A stretch of DNA of 64,000 nucleotides from Fidelibacterota bacterium. Lineage in GTDB: Bacteria > Fidelibacterota > Marinisomatia > Marinisomatales > SCKK01. How positions within the stretch are numbered: position 1 is the first letter of the stretch; each line of letters begins with the position of its first letter. The translations under genes and the position numbers were made by a program. The notes under the pieces were generated by a model that worked only from the letters and a program-made list of their open reading frames with translations, was not told where the DNA came from and ran no database searches. Location: positions 62,001-126,000 of the forward strand of contig SCKK01000001.1 of NCBI GenBank assembly GCA_004124475.1, in the 5' to 3' direction. This document shows positions 43,376-53,077 of this stretch, in pieces.

Positions 43376-43427
43376 GTTAATGAAGAAATACTACAACCTG
43401 AAAGAGAACATCCACTATATACTAAGA

Positions 43428-43526
43428 CCTAAATTGTGCGATTTTATGCCAAATATTAAAGAACATATGCATATTTATTGGGTTGTTATCATTACTAAAG
43501 ATATTACGTCTCGACACGAGGACAAT
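43428..43526 (+). repeat. 99-bp dispersed repeat, copy B
   Basis: The partner of 12084-12182 (about 91 of 99 identical by eye). It is followed at once by the perfect palindrome ATCCCGAA-GT-TTCGGGAT (43525-43542) and a second one, CCCGAA-AC-TTCGGG (43552-43565). Copy A has other sequence at these points but shares TTATCCTAC between them, so the palindromes look inserted. The surrounding open frame (43380-43622) is probably not a gene. Confidence 0.75.
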
Positions 43527-43655
43527 CCCGAAGTTTCGGGATTATCCTACCCCCGAAACTTCGGGATAAATTGCGAAAAACTTACGAACACAAACAGGCT
43601 GTTAGTGCTACTCGTGGGTTAGTACAATTATCTAAATCTGAAACCAATAGTTTAA

Positions 43656-46061
43656 CTAAATCAACAGCGCATTCGAATTCGATCTGTCCCAGATATCATC
43701 TTCAGCTGAAAAGAAATTAGAGTTATTTAAGTTATATACCACAAATAATGTACTTCCTGGTAAATACTCCCATCGAATAACAAACGTACCTACAGTATTA
43801 TTAATCTTGAAATCAGGATCATCCACATAGTCATACGGTTCAAAGTCTAATGTTCTGGGGGCTTGAAGGCTTTTGAAATGACGATAGTCCATATTGACTC
43901 GGAAGGGTTGAACCCACATCTGAAATGACAGCTCAGGTGAAAATGTCCAGTTCATCCGTAGTTGAATATCATTAATTTGTTGCTTGGAATCACTGTATAC
44001 TATTTGAACACCGCTTGTATCACTTTCAACCCCCACCCACTCAACCTTATTATTATATAAAGACTTAGTTGCATCAACTGAAAAAGTAAGATAATCGGTG
44101 GGATTAACGGTAACAACTAATTTTGCCATATAACCTCCCCCTCCTAAATTATCCTCTCCGAAACCATAAATTGGATTGACGACAATTCGCTTTCTATTGT
44201 CGCTTCTTAACCAAGCCCATCGTGCCCATGAACTGGGCGACCTGATTTCCCACGCCAAATTATCTTTAAATGTATCATCATCACTGAAGGATGGAAAGTT
44301 AATCTCTGTTCCAAAACCAAAAGCCCAATAATTTTTCATAATATTTTCTTGTTCAAAATTCAGGCTTTTTGAAAGAAGTAACCCATCGATCCTTGATTTA
44401 TAAAAGAATCTAAATCTCAAATTATTCCGTAGGAAAGTACCCCAAGAATCTTGTTGTCGGATTCCGCCAAACGTTCCTAAAGTCCATGTCCCATTCCGGT
44501 CTAAAAATCCTAACTCATTGATCTCAAAGGAGTCGTCGAACCAAGATCCAACTATTCTCAAATCCCACCATACCGGATCACTGTATTCCAGGTAGAATCT
44601 TCCTGCAGACCCATACTTCTTTTCAGATTGAGAACCTGTGACTTGACCTGAAAATGAAAATCGATTATCAAATAATTTAAACCTCCAATCCAAACCCGCT
44701 GTGGATGCTGACATTCCCTTATATCTCCTTATATCCGTAGCCAGAAATCCCACGGAAGAAAGCTCATTAAAGACCGGAGTTTTGACCCGTCCAACAAAGT
44801 AATTAGTATAAGGTTCTAACAATATACCATCTCTAACAGTGTCTCCGTCCACGGTATGTTCCCAAATACCATACTCTCGATCCGTAACACTTTCAATGAC
44901 ACCAAATTCGATTCCAGAAGCTGATCTTCCCATAAGTTTTGCAGCGGCAAGTATTGTTGTAGCTTCGGGACTTTCTACAATATTACCATCTTCCGGTGTA
45001 AAATACCCAGGCTTTTTTCCAATTCTCCTGGAGTGAAATAATTGGATTCGGGTTTTAAAAAAGGAGCCTCCTTCAATAAAAAATATTCTCTTCTCCTCAA
45101 AGAATGTTTCAAAAGCGGTGAGATTCAGTACTGAAGGATCGGCCTCCACCTGCCCGAAATCCGGATTAACAGTGAGGTTAAGGGTTGTGTTACTGGCAAG
45201 CCTATACTTTGTATCGAATCCTATATTGCGGGTTAATTCGTTCTTATTTCCAGTACGATTCCCGCCTAAAACATACGGTAATATTTCGAATTGGTGAGGT
45301 GTCGGAATGTCCTTGATACCTTTAAGTATCCCAAATCTGGAAACAATGCCCTCTACTCCTCTTTTCTTGGCTGGCCATTCATGGAATTCCTGTTTGCGAT
45401 AAATTGCCCGATTTAGTTCTAATCCCCATGTCTGTTCGAGTTCATCACTGAACCAGAAAAGGTAAAATGGTATCCGATATTCCACAGTCCAACCAAGAGA
45501 ATCTACTTTTACCTTCGCATCCCAAACTCCATTCCAACTGATATCATAATCATCATCATTATAAATATAGGCGTCGAGTTCAACGCCAGCAGCGTTAACC
45601 ATAAATGAATAACCTGTTCGATTATCATTTCTGCTGTCAAAGGCAATGCTGACCCAGTCAGCATTATTAGCGGCTGCCTCCATCCACATGTCACGGCGAG
45701 CAAGTCTTCTCATAATTTTATCCGGTTCTGAATCAAAGTTTCGAAAGCTAACATACAGGTTTTTATCGTCATAAAGAATTCGCACCTCTGTTAGCTTTGT
45801 AGGAGGCATTAAATTATCCGGTTCAACTTGAAGTAAATCGGTGATGGGTATTCCCTCTCTCCATACTGAATCACTTAAGTCGCCATCAATAACAGGCGGT
45901 GATGATATTCTGACCGCATAGGCAACTTTCAGATGTAAGGTTGCAGGATCAAAATTTGAGGCGTCCACAGGATTATTTTTAAACCCGAAAACCAGACCGC
46001 TACAAATAATCATAAATATGGAGTATTCCGTAACTGTTTTATTCAATTTTATTGCGCTCAT
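43656..46061 (-). CDS. DUF5916 outer-membrane protein with N-terminal CBM9-like domain
   Basis: A signal-like segment (residues 13-27) is followed by a CBM9-like domain at about 45-240 (PPVIDGDLSDSVWREG, VRILYDDKNLYVSFRNFDSE, GWTVEYRIPF). A long DUF5916 barrel region follows, with NPDFGQVEADPSVLNLTAFE and FFEEKRIFFIEGG, the characteristic motif, and strands to the end. The 801 residues are typical. The family is a suspected outer-membrane sugar or peptide-related protein; its substrate is unknown. It is divergent from korA copy 2 with about 100 bp between. Confidence 0.88.
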   Translation of the reverse strand: MSAIKLNKTVTEYSIFMIICSGLVFGFKNNPVDASNFDPATLHLKVAYAVRISSPPVIDGDLSDSVWREGIPITDLLQVEPDNLMPPTKLTEVRILYDDKNLYVSFRNFDSEPDKIMRRLARRDMWMEAAANNADWVSIAFDSRNDNRTGYSFMVNAAGVELDAYIYNDDDYDISWNGVWDAKVKVDSLGWTVEYRIPFYLFWFSDELEQTWGLELNRAIYRKQEFHEWPAKKRGVEGIVSRFGILKGIKDIPTPHQFEILPYVLGGNRTGNKNELTRNIGFDTKYRLASNTTLNLTVNPDFGQVEADPSVLNLTAFETFFEEKRIFFIEGGSFFKTRIQLFHSRRIGKKPGYFTPEDGNIVESPEATTILAAAKLMGRSASGIEFGVIESVTDREYGIWEHTVDGDTVRDGILLEPYTNYFVGRVKTPVFNELSSVGFLATDIRRYKGMSASTAGLDWRFKLFDNRFSFSGQVTGSQSEKKYGSAGRFYLEYSDPVWWDLRIVGSWFDDSFEINELGFLDRNGTWTLGTFGGIRQQDSWGTFLRNNLRFRFFYKSRIDGLLLSKSLNFEQENIMKNYWAFGFGTEINFPSFSDDDTFKDNLAWEIRSPSSWARWAWLRSDNRKRIVVNPIYGFGEDNLGGGGYMAKLVVTVNPTDYLTFSVDATKSLYNNKVEWVGVESDTSGVQIVYSDSKQQINDIQLRMNWTFSPELSFQMWVQPFRVNMDYRHFKSLQAPRTLDFEPYDYVDDPDFKINNTVGTFVIRWEYLPGSTLFVVYNLNNSNFFSAEDDIWDRSNSNALLI

Positions 46062-46164
46062 TTATTGTTGTATAATAGTTTCTATAATAAATCATTAAGA
46101 GGTAAATTTACCAAACTAATTGAATATTTTTCTAAAAAAATACGGAAAAGGAGAGCTATTGAGT

Positions 46165-47940
46165 GTGAGTAATTTTGATTTTACCTTAGCCATTGGGGGT
46201 GCAGCAGGTCAAGGCGTTGCCACTCCCGGGAATATTTTAACAAGAATATTTACCCGTCGGGGGCTCCATTTTTACGCCTATAATGCATACCAGTCCATCA
46301 TCCGAGGCGGACACAGTCTTCTCACCTTTCGTGTGGGAAGTGAACAGGTTAAAACACACGGTGATAAGTTTGATTTACTCATTGCCTTAAATCAAGACAC
46401 CATGGACCGACACCTTGTCCATATGAAACCAGGCACCTGGGTGCTTTTTAACAGTGATACCATACAGCCAGGAGAAATCACAGAAGGTGTTCATTTCTGT
46501 CCAATACCTGTAAATGAACTGTCCAATAATAACCGAAATAAACTAATCCAAAACACAGCTGCCATTGCGGCTGTTTTATCAATTTTAAATTTAGATATAA
46601 CAGAATTTGAGAAAATTCTTGTTAACATGTTTACTCGAAAAGGTGAAGAAGTTGTAGAATTAAATGTAAGCGTTGGAAGGGCATCGTACGAATACGCAAA
46701 AAAGAATTTTACGGTTAATTCCCAAAACGTACCCAGGGGCTCCAAACCGCTCGGTGTTTGGGGTGGCAATGAAGCCATGGCTATGGGTGCTGCTGCTGCG
46801 GGTGTTAAATTCTACAGCGCTTATCCTATGAGTCCTTCCACTGGAATTTTACATTGGATGGCGCGAAACTCACAAGAATTAGGTATCATGGTTAGACAAG
46901 TGGAAGACGAGATCAGTGTAATCAATATGGTGATAGGTGCAAGCCATGCCGGTTGCCGTTCCATGTGTGCTACTTCCGGAGGTGGTTTTGCTTTGATGAC
47001 AGAGGCGATTGGCGCTGCCGGCATGATGGAAATACCCCTCGTCATCGTCAATGTCCAGAGGAGTGGACCCTCCACGGGGGTTCCGACAAAAACAGAGCAA
47101 GGAGATTTGTGGCAGGCATTGGGTGCAAGTCAAGGAGATTTCCCGCGTATAATTGTTGCACCTTTAGACGCCCTTGATGGTTTTAATACGATTCCGGAAT
47201 TATTTAACCTGACAGATAAATACCAATGTCCGGCGATTGTCCTTTCTGATCAATTAATTGCCGAGGGAACTTTCTCATTTGATCCGGATGACATCGATTT
47301 ACATCCCAAAATCGATAGAGGTGAACTTATTACAAAGTCCACTCAAACTGACGGTTACAAACGGTACAAATTTACAGATAGTGGTGTCTCTCCCCGGGCT
47401 CTTCCCGGGATTGAGGGATATGTCCATGTAGTTGCTACTGATGAGCATGATGAATACGGAGTGCTGATCAGTGACGAGTATACTCACCCACATAAGCGTC
47501 AGGCAATGCTTGAAAAACGCCAGCGAAAGTTGATCGGAATCGAAAAAGAAATTGATCCACCCAAGTTAGAGGGATCTGAATCCGCTGAAGTGACACTTAT
47601 CGGATGGGGAACTACATACGGTGTTATAAATGAAGCTGTTCAGCAACTAAATAATAAAGGAATTTCTGCCAACCATCTTCATGTCAAATGGATCGTTCCA
47701 TTTCATGGTGAAGTAATAACGGATATCCTGTCAAAAAGTAACAAAACAATAATTGTGGAAAATAATTATTCCGGACTTTTCTACCGGTATATGCGAAGTG
47801 AAACCGGGCTTGATGTGGATGCACACATTCGCAAATATGACGGAGAACCTTTTATGCCACACCATGTAACTGATGGGGTTAAAGAGATATTGGCGAATAA
47901 AACCAAACTTTATGTTCCTGTTCACGAAATTATTGTATAA
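46165..47940 (+). CDS. korA: 2-oxoacid:acceptor oxidoreductase, fused gamma-alpha subunit (KorA type), copy 2
   Basis: The same family as the gene at 2431 but clearly diverged. The gamma domain opens FDFTLAIGGAAGQGVATPGN, and the alpha domain has YPMSPSTGILHWMA, QVEDEISVINMVIGA and GPSTGVPTKTEQGDLWQA. No ATG is available near the start. I used the GTG at 46165 (591 residues), with TTG at 46159 or 46120 as alternatives; GGAGAG lies just upstream. korB copy 2 follows after 12 bp. The two copies probably differ in 2-oxoacid substrate, which the sequence does not settle. Confidence 0.88.
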   Translation: MSNFDFTLAIGGAAGQGVATPGNILTRIFTRRGLHFYAYNAYQSIIRGGHSLLTFRVGSEQVKTHGDKFDLLIALNQDTMDRHLVHMKPGTWVLFNSDTIQPGEITEGVHFCPIPVNELSNNNRNKLIQNTAAIAAVLSILNLDITEFEKILVNMFTRKGEEVVELNVSVGRASYEYAKKNFTVNSQNVPRGSKPLGVWGGNEAMAMGAAAAGVKFYSAYPMSPSTGILHWMARNSQELGIMVRQVEDEISVINMVIGASHAGCRSMCATSGGGFALMTEAIGAAGMMEIPLVIVNVQRSGPSTGVPTKTEQGDLWQALGASQGDFPRIIVAPLDALDGFNTIPELFNLTDKYQCPAIVLSDQLIAEGTFSFDPDDIDLHPKIDRGELITKSTQTDGYKRYKFTDSGVSPRALPGIEGYVHVVATDEHDEYGVLISDEYTHPHKRQAMLEKRQRKLIGIEKEIDPPKLEGSESAEVTLIGWGTTYGVINEAVQQLNNKGISANHLHVKWIVPFHGEVITDILSKSNKTIIVENNYSGLFYRYMRSETGLDVDAHIRKYDGEPFMPHHVTDGVKEILANKTKLYVPVHEIIV

Positions 47941-47952
47941 GGAGAAAAATCG

Positions 47953-48876
47953 ATGAGTGAAGTACTAACATCAATTAAAAAGAAATCCAACGGTGAAGTT
48001 ATTACCAAGCTATCACCGAAAGAATACAAAGGAAAGGTTGACCCCGATTGGTGCCCTGGGTGTGGGGATTTTGGTCTTCTCAACGCTGTTCGCAAGGCTT
48101 GCGCTGAACTCGGGATACTACCCCATAAATTATTAATCACAAGTGGCATCGGCTGCTCATCAAATTTCCCGGGATACTTCAATGCTTATGGTATGCATAC
48201 ACTCCACGGACGTCCATTGCCGGTAGCTACCGGAGTCAAGCTCGCAAACCATGAACTCACTGTGATTGCTATTGGAGGTGACGGCGATGGTTATGGAATT
48301 GGTGGGAATCATTTTTTGCATACGGCTCGAAGAAATATCAACATCAAATACTTCGTTATGAATAACCAGATTTATGGTTTAACCACAGGACAAAATTCTC
48401 CAACCAGCAGCTTCGGTATGATAACCAAGAGCACCCCTTTTGGAAATATAGAATTACCGATAAATCCGATTACCACTGCCATCATGGCAGGAGCCACATT
48501 TGTAGCACGAGCTTTTACGGGCGATAGTAAACATATGGTAGAAATCATTAAACAGGCTATACTCCACAAGGGTTTTTCCCACGTTGATGTATTTAGTCCG
48601 TGTGTCACTTACAATAAAATCAATACTCACAAATTTTTCAAAGAACGTACGGTTCATCTCGAAGATGTGGATCATGACCCCACTGATTGGAAAGCCGCAT
48701 GTGAGAAAGCTATGGTTTGGGGCGATGAAATCTACATAGGACTATTCTGGCAAAATAAAGAGAGGAAAACTTTGGATGATTTGGACCCCGTCCTGGATGA
48801 AGGAGGACCCATGGCATTTCGAAGTCTTGGATTAAGTAAGGATAAAACACAAAAACTTATTCAAAAAATGATGTAA
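47953..48876 (+). CDS. korB: 2-oxoacid:ferredoxin oxidoreductase beta subunit (KorB type), copy 2
   Basis: This TPP-binding subunit of 307 residues has WCPGCGDFGLLNAV, GIGCSSNFPGY, MHTLHGRPLPVATG, GDGDGYGIGGNHFLHTARRN and YGLTTGQNSPTS. A ribosome site (AAGGAGA) precedes ATG 47953. Compared with copy 1 it lacks the C-terminal extension of about 30 residues. It forms a two-gene operon with korA copy 2. Confidence 0.92.
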   Translation: MSEVLTSIKKKSNGEVITKLSPKEYKGKVDPDWCPGCGDFGLLNAVRKACAELGILPHKLLITSGIGCSSNFPGYFNAYGMHTLHGRPLPVATGVKLANHELTVIAIGGDGDGYGIGGNHFLHTARRNINIKYFVMNNQIYGLTTGQNSPTSSFGMITKSTPFGNIELPINPITTAIMAGATFVARAFTGDSKHMVEIIKQAILHKGFSHVDVFSPCVTYNKINTHKFFKERTVHLEDVDHDPTDWKAACEKAMVWGDEIYIGLFWQNKERKTLDDLDPVLDEGGPMAFRSLGLSKDKTQKLIQKMM

Positions 48877-49530
48877 TCCAAGTTCATCTACGCTTTTCCA
48901 AGCATTTGTCCGGCATAAGAAAATCATACAAATAGAATATGAGGAATTATACTAATATTATTGATAGCTTGCTCCTCGTAACGTAGAGTAGAGATGTACC
49001 CCGGGCGAGATTCCCCGCCTACCATCGGGGAGGGAACTCCCATCTTCACTCGCATTACGGCGGACAGGGAATTACTTCGACCTATCCTATTTATCAGGTA
49101 CTTACTAGTTTTAGTGACCATACTTTTTCAAATTGTTCAATGCTGTAAAAAAAGAGCAGTGAACTCATAATACATTTTAGATCGTCGATAAAATATCGGC
49201 AGGGTAGTGAGAGGACGGTGTTTAACTTTTGTAGCGTCTTGGCGAATATTTTTAAAAGTGTGATATTTTTTTTATTGTGGATTGGTGAGTAAGTTATAAC
49301 AATATTTGGCCTATCATATTTCCATAATATTCATTTTATTCCAATATAATTGCACTCATTATTTTATTATGCTTAAATAAAACATAAATAATAAATATTA
49401 TTATATAGATATAGACAAATATTACTGATTTATAATCATATTATTAATCATTATATAAAATATTTTGTTGCATTATTCGATATTATTTTCTACATTTTGC
49501 TCAAATTAAAACGAGTAATAGGAGAAATTA
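48877..49530. other. AT-rich intergenic region, left edge of the accessory island
   Basis: No gene is visible. A CCCCG...CGGGG palindrome lies at 49013-49030. From about 49250 to 49510 the sequence is extremely AT-rich, with many TATTA/TAATA runs. This is a likely promoter and regulatory leader for the operon that starts at 49531. Confidence 0.6.
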
Positions 49531-49746
49531 ATGAAAGAGACAAAAGAAGAACGATTTACGAGAGTGGCTGAAAAACGAATTAATCGTGTTCTTGAAAGCT
49601 TAAGAGTTTTGTCAAATTGTTCAAATCGTAGAATGTACAGTTGGTCGGATGAGCAATTGAAAAAAATATGGTCTACAATTGATAGAGAATTAAGATCATG
49701 TAAACAAAGCTTTGAGAATAAAAAACCAAATAAATTTAGTTTTTAA
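49531..49746 (+). CDS. Small helical protein, first gene of the GHKL-ATPase operon
   Basis: This 71-residue protein is highly charged and predicted to be helical: KEERFTRVAEKRINRVLESL, SNCSNRRMYSWSDEQLKKIW and ELRSCKQSF. It starts 9 bases after TAGGAG. I recall similar small proteins with a KEERFxRLAExR opening near mobile or defence genes, but with no assigned function. It lies 34 bp upstream of the winged-helix-like gene. It could be a regulator or a subunit of the ATPase module. No catalytic motif is present. Confidence 0.65.
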   Translation: MKETKEERFTRVAEKRINRVLESLRVLSNCSNRRMYSWSDEQLKKIWSTIDRELRSCKQSFENKKPNKFSF

Positions 49747-49780
49747 TGAGTTAGATGCAATAAGGACATAAAAAAATAAT

Positions 49781-50425
49781 ATGAAAGATAAATCTAAAAA
49801 TTTGAGTAATATGGACATAGTCATTTATGCACTTTATATTTTAGGGGGTTGGCAAAAACGCATCCAAACTGAAGATATCGCATTGGAATGTTTCAAAATC
49901 GCCCCTAGAAAATTCTCATGGGTAAAATATTCACAGTACCCTGATATGCTTCCATCCTTGTTTGCATTGGAGGCTGCAAAAAAAAAGCAATACGGAGAAT
50001 TAGTTATTGGAGAAACTGAAAGAAAAAAGACAGTTAAAATTATTGGAGGATGGATGCTTACTGTCAATGGTGTTAAGTGGATTAAGGAAAACTTATCCAG
50101 AATTGAACAAAGTTTAAATAAAAATAAAATTGGGGGTAAAAGACTACAAATTGATAGAAAATTGGAAGAGTTATATAGAAGTATAGCTTTTAAAAAGTTC
50201 CTTATTGAAAGTGAAAATACTGAATTCTCTCACGCTGAGTTTGCCGAATCACTAATCTGTACTATAAATACACGATCAGAAAAATTAAATGATCGTTTGA
50301 ATCAGCTTTCATCTATTGCAGAAGAATTGAATAAGGAAGAGGTTAAAAATTATATAGATTTTTGTCGAAAAAAGTTTAGTTCAATACTGGAGTTAAAAAG
50401 AAGTGATTTTAATGCAGAAAAATAA
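49781..50425 (+). CDS. Winged-helix-like protein, second gene of the GHKL-ATPase operon
   Basis: The 214-residue protein starts with a segment that reads like a helix-turn-helix or winged-helix domain: NMDIVIYALYILGGWQKRIQ, EDIALECFKIAP and WMLTVNGVKWIKEN. The second half is coiled and charged (about residues 110-214). The last 14 bases overlap the start of the ATPase gene, indicating translational coupling and probably a joint complex. A DNA- or RNA-binding partner role is inferred. I do not recognise a named family. Confidence 0.65.
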   Translation: MKDKSKNLSNMDIVIYALYILGGWQKRIQTEDIALECFKIAPRKFSWVKYSQYPDMLPSLFALEAAKKKQYGELVIGETERKKTVKIIGGWMLTVNGVKWIKENLSRIEQSLNKNKIGGKRLQIDRKLEELYRSIAFKKFLIESENTEFSHAEFAESLICTINTRSEKLNDRLNQLSSIAEELNKEEVKNYIDFCRKKFSSILELKRSDFNAEK

Positions 50426-52676
50426 AATACCAAATGAGTGGGATCTTGGTGCTCATAGGCGCTATAAGCGTCAGAATATGGAAAGAGCAATGAGGGGGAA
50501 AATCGAGCGTGGGCTTGTGGAACTAATCACAAATACAGATGATAGCTATCGTAGTTTAGAGGAGGAAAGAATACAAGTTTCAGGGAAAATTTTAATTGAG
50601 ATTAGAAGAAAAAAAGGAAGTCCAACTATCGTTAGGGTTCGAGATAGAGCTGAAGGAATGAGTAGATTTGAAATGTATAATAAACTTGGTGAATTGGGTA
50701 AGAGAACTTCAGGGTTCGAAAAAGGGAAGCTACGTAGGGGTCTACATGGTAGAGGTGCAAGAGATGTTGCAGCTTTCGGAACTGTTCATTTTGAAAGTAT
50801 CAAAGATGGATATTATAATCATTTGATAATTCCACCTTCACTAAAATGTAAGTTTGAAAACACACGCCAAAAGAAAGTCAATGATGACATTCGTAAGAAA
50901 CTTGGTATAATGAGGGGCAATGGTACAGTAGTTACGATCCATGTAGAAGGCCGATTTAAAGTTCCTCTGCATGAAAGATTAATTAAAGAATTTTCCAGGT
51001 ATTATCCCTTACGTGATATATTTTCTAATACTAATAGAGAAGTGATACTTTTAGACCTTAATAAAAAACGAAAGGACAAACTTTTTTATAAATATCCTAC
51101 TGGTGAAATTGTACTAGAAAGTGATTTCACAATTCCACATTATTCACAGGCAAAATTTCATTTTATTCTTCGTAAACATAGCTCTCCTTTTGAGCAAGAA
51201 AGCTCTCTTTATAGAGAGGGTATTTTGGTAAAAAGTAATGTTACAATACATGATTGTACGTATTTTGGACTTGCATCCGAACCGTCGGTATGGAGATTTA
51301 CTGGCGAAGTTACCTGTGAATATATTGATGATTTGGTGCGCGAATATGATGACCGTGAAGAATCAGATCCTGATTACCCTGCTCACCCTAAATATAATCC
51401 CCAAAGATTATTAGACCCATTCCGAGAAGGCTTATTTATAGAACACCCTTTTTCACGGGCATTGTATGATAAGTGTAAAGAAATTTTACGACCATTTATT
51501 GAAGAACTAAAGACTGCAGAGGAATCGTCCAAGCGAAACGTTACAAATAAAAAACTCGAGAGTAAATTAAATAGTCTTTCAAAGAAGATCTCAAAAGTTT
51601 TCGAGAGAAAATTAAAGGAATTAGAAGACAGAATACCACCTGGCACAATTGATAAAGGTGCTATTGATAATCTATCCATAGGTTTGCATATTATTCCTCC
51701 GAACGAACAGACAATTATAGTAAATATACCTAAAACATTTTCAATTATAGTCAAGCATTATGAAGCATTAAATAAATCATTGCCTATTAGTATTATTAGT
51801 AGTGATCCTGAGGATGTTAAAATTTCTCCACCATATGTATTTTTGAAGAAACTTTCAGATTACGGAAGAATCGGAAAATCAACGTTCAAAGTAGAAAGCT
51901 CTAAAATTGGTGCTGAAGCTTACATTGAAGCACGATCTAATGGATATGATGCCTCGGTGCTTGTAAAAGTTATTGATCAACCACCGCCTCTTGAATTACC
52001 TGAAGGGCTTTCTTTTGAAAAACTAAAATATCACTTACAAATTAACAAACCAAAAAAGATAGCAATCTGGTTAAAAACCAGCGATAGAATAGAAATACCA
52101 TTAAGAGCACAGATTATTTCTCATTATACTGAAATTATTGTAAAAGGTGGTGGAAGTTGTCGATTTCTAGGAACTGATATACCGGGAGTATATTCTGGAC
52201 ACTGCACCATAGAAGGAAGGCAATTAAAGGCAAAAACAAGAATAACTGCCCATATTAAAGGTTTTGCAATTGCAGAAACTTCTGTTGTTGTAGAGGAACG
52301 TAAACCACCGAGTAGTATAAAGTTAAAGTTTAAACCAGTTGAAGAGGATTTTGGGTCAGTTCGGTATAAATGGGATATTGATGATCCATATTTGTTGTTA
52401 GTTGGGGCTAAACATCCCTCTATTAGGAAATATCTGGGCGAACCAAGTGAAGAGAAGTATCCTGGAATAAACTTTCCAGTATATCACACGATTCTTGCTG
52501 AAGTTATTTCGGAAGCATTAGCGTTTCGAATATTGGAAAAGGAATTCAAGAAAGAAGGAGATGACGGTATGTTAGATTATGAATCTACCGATCTTTATTA
52601 TCACAAGGAATTCTCCGAATTCCTTACAATTGCTCATACGTTTCTAGTCACAGAATCTGTTTCTGAATTAAAATAA
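50412..52676 (+). CDS. GHKL (HSP90/MORC-type) ATPase of unknown system
   Basis: The 754-residue protein has an N-terminal ATP-binding fold of the GHKL type. The N-box is GLVELITNTDDSYRS (Glu and Asn positions conserved, about residues 32-46). The G1-like motif is VRDRAEGMS (about 74-83) and the G2-like motif is GLHGRGARDVAAFG (about 108-121). A transducer-like part, a coiled-coil stretch (about 375-410, KLESKLNSLSKKISKVFERK), several Ig-like strand segments and a C-terminal helical domain with GAKHPSIRKYLGEPSEEKY follow. Start at ATG 50412. There is no nuclease or protease motif. Such ATPases with a small and a winged-helix partner are often found in defence islands. The function is unproven. 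Confidence 0.75.
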   Translation: MQKNKIPNEWDLGAHRRYKRQNMERAMRGKIERGLVELITNTDDSYRSLEEERIQVSGKILIEIRRKKGSPTIVRVRDRAEGMSRFEMYNKLGELGKRTSGFEKGKLRRGLHGRGARDVAAFGTVHFESIKDGYYNHLIIPPSLKCKFENTRQKKVNDDIRKKLGIMRGNGTVVTIHVEGRFKVPLHERLIKEFSRYYPLRDIFSNTNREVILLDLNKKRKDKLFYKYPTGEIVLESDFTIPHYSQAKFHFILRKHSSPFEQESSLYREGILVKSNVTIHDCTYFGLASEPSVWRFTGEVTCEYIDDLVREYDDREESDPDYPAHPKYNPQRLLDPFREGLFIEHPFSRALYDKCKEILRPFIEELKTAEESSKRNVTNKKLESKLNSLSKKISKVFERKLKELEDRIPPGTIDKGAIDNLSIGLHIIPPNEQTIIVNIPKTFSIIVKHYEALNKSLPISIISSDPEDVKISPPYVFLKKLSDYGRIGKSTFKVESSKIGAEAYIEARSNGYDASVLVKVIDQPPPLELPEGLSFEKLKYHLQINKPKKIAIWLKTSDRIEIPLRAQIISHYTEIIVKGGGSCRFLGTDIPGVYSGHCTIEGRQLKAKTRITAHIKGFAIAETSVVVEERKPPSSIKLKFKPVEEDFGSVRYKWDIDDPYLLLVGAKHPSIRKYLGEPSEEKYPGINFPVYHTILAEVISEALAFRILEKEFKKEGDDGMLDYESTDLYYHKEFSEFLTIAHTFLVTESVSELK

Positions 52677-53077
52677 GTCGATATAACTCCATCGTAATTA
52701 AATAAAGATTTTTTATGATAAGTTTGATTGGTCAACTATGAAAAGAAATATCCTAACCTTCGAACTAATTATTTATGGATTCTCCTAAAATAAAGGATAC
52801 ATTAAATTCTATAGTAATATTCATTTTCCATATATTGACATATTCCTTATATGAACCCGTCACAAAAACCATCCTTTTTAAGACAAACTAAAATAATCTG
52901 AAAAACCCATCCCAAAACAGCCTTTTCTGTCTCATAACCTATATCAAAACTCATCCCAAAATCAAAGTCTAACAGGCAATGGAGAGTGCCTGTTAAATGA
53001 GGCTGGTTTTCAACTCCTCTTTGTTTCATGGATTTTTTATTACATTTGACCAATAGGATTTCAATATCGTTTATTGA
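52677..53077. other. Intergenic region holding direct repeat 1
   Basis: The stretch between the convergent ATPase and antitoxin genes has no credible gene. An AT-rich first half is followed by the 140-bp repeat at 52901-53040. Confidence 0.6.
52901..53040 (+). repeat. 140-bp direct repeat, copy 1
   Basis: This matches 54925-55064, same length and orientation, with about 13 mismatches by eye. It includes 50 identical bases from AAAACCCATCCCAAAACAGC on. Each copy contains a hairpin: TAACAGGCA-N8-TGCCTGTTA here. On the minus strand both copies keep an open peptide beginning MSFDIGYETEKAVLGWVF. Confidence 0.85.

Noticed and set aside
43380-43622. 80-residue open frame after tRNA-Phe
   Set aside because: It is made of the 99-bp repeat and two palindromes, and the matching frame in the other copy has a stop.
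52957-52988. attC-like site in direct repeat 1 (GTCTAAC ... GTTAAAT)
   Set aside because: The two core-like boxes fit RYYYAAC and GTTRRRY, but they are only 32 bp apart end to end, too short for attC, and copy 2 has CAC instead of AAC. No integron integrase is in the window.
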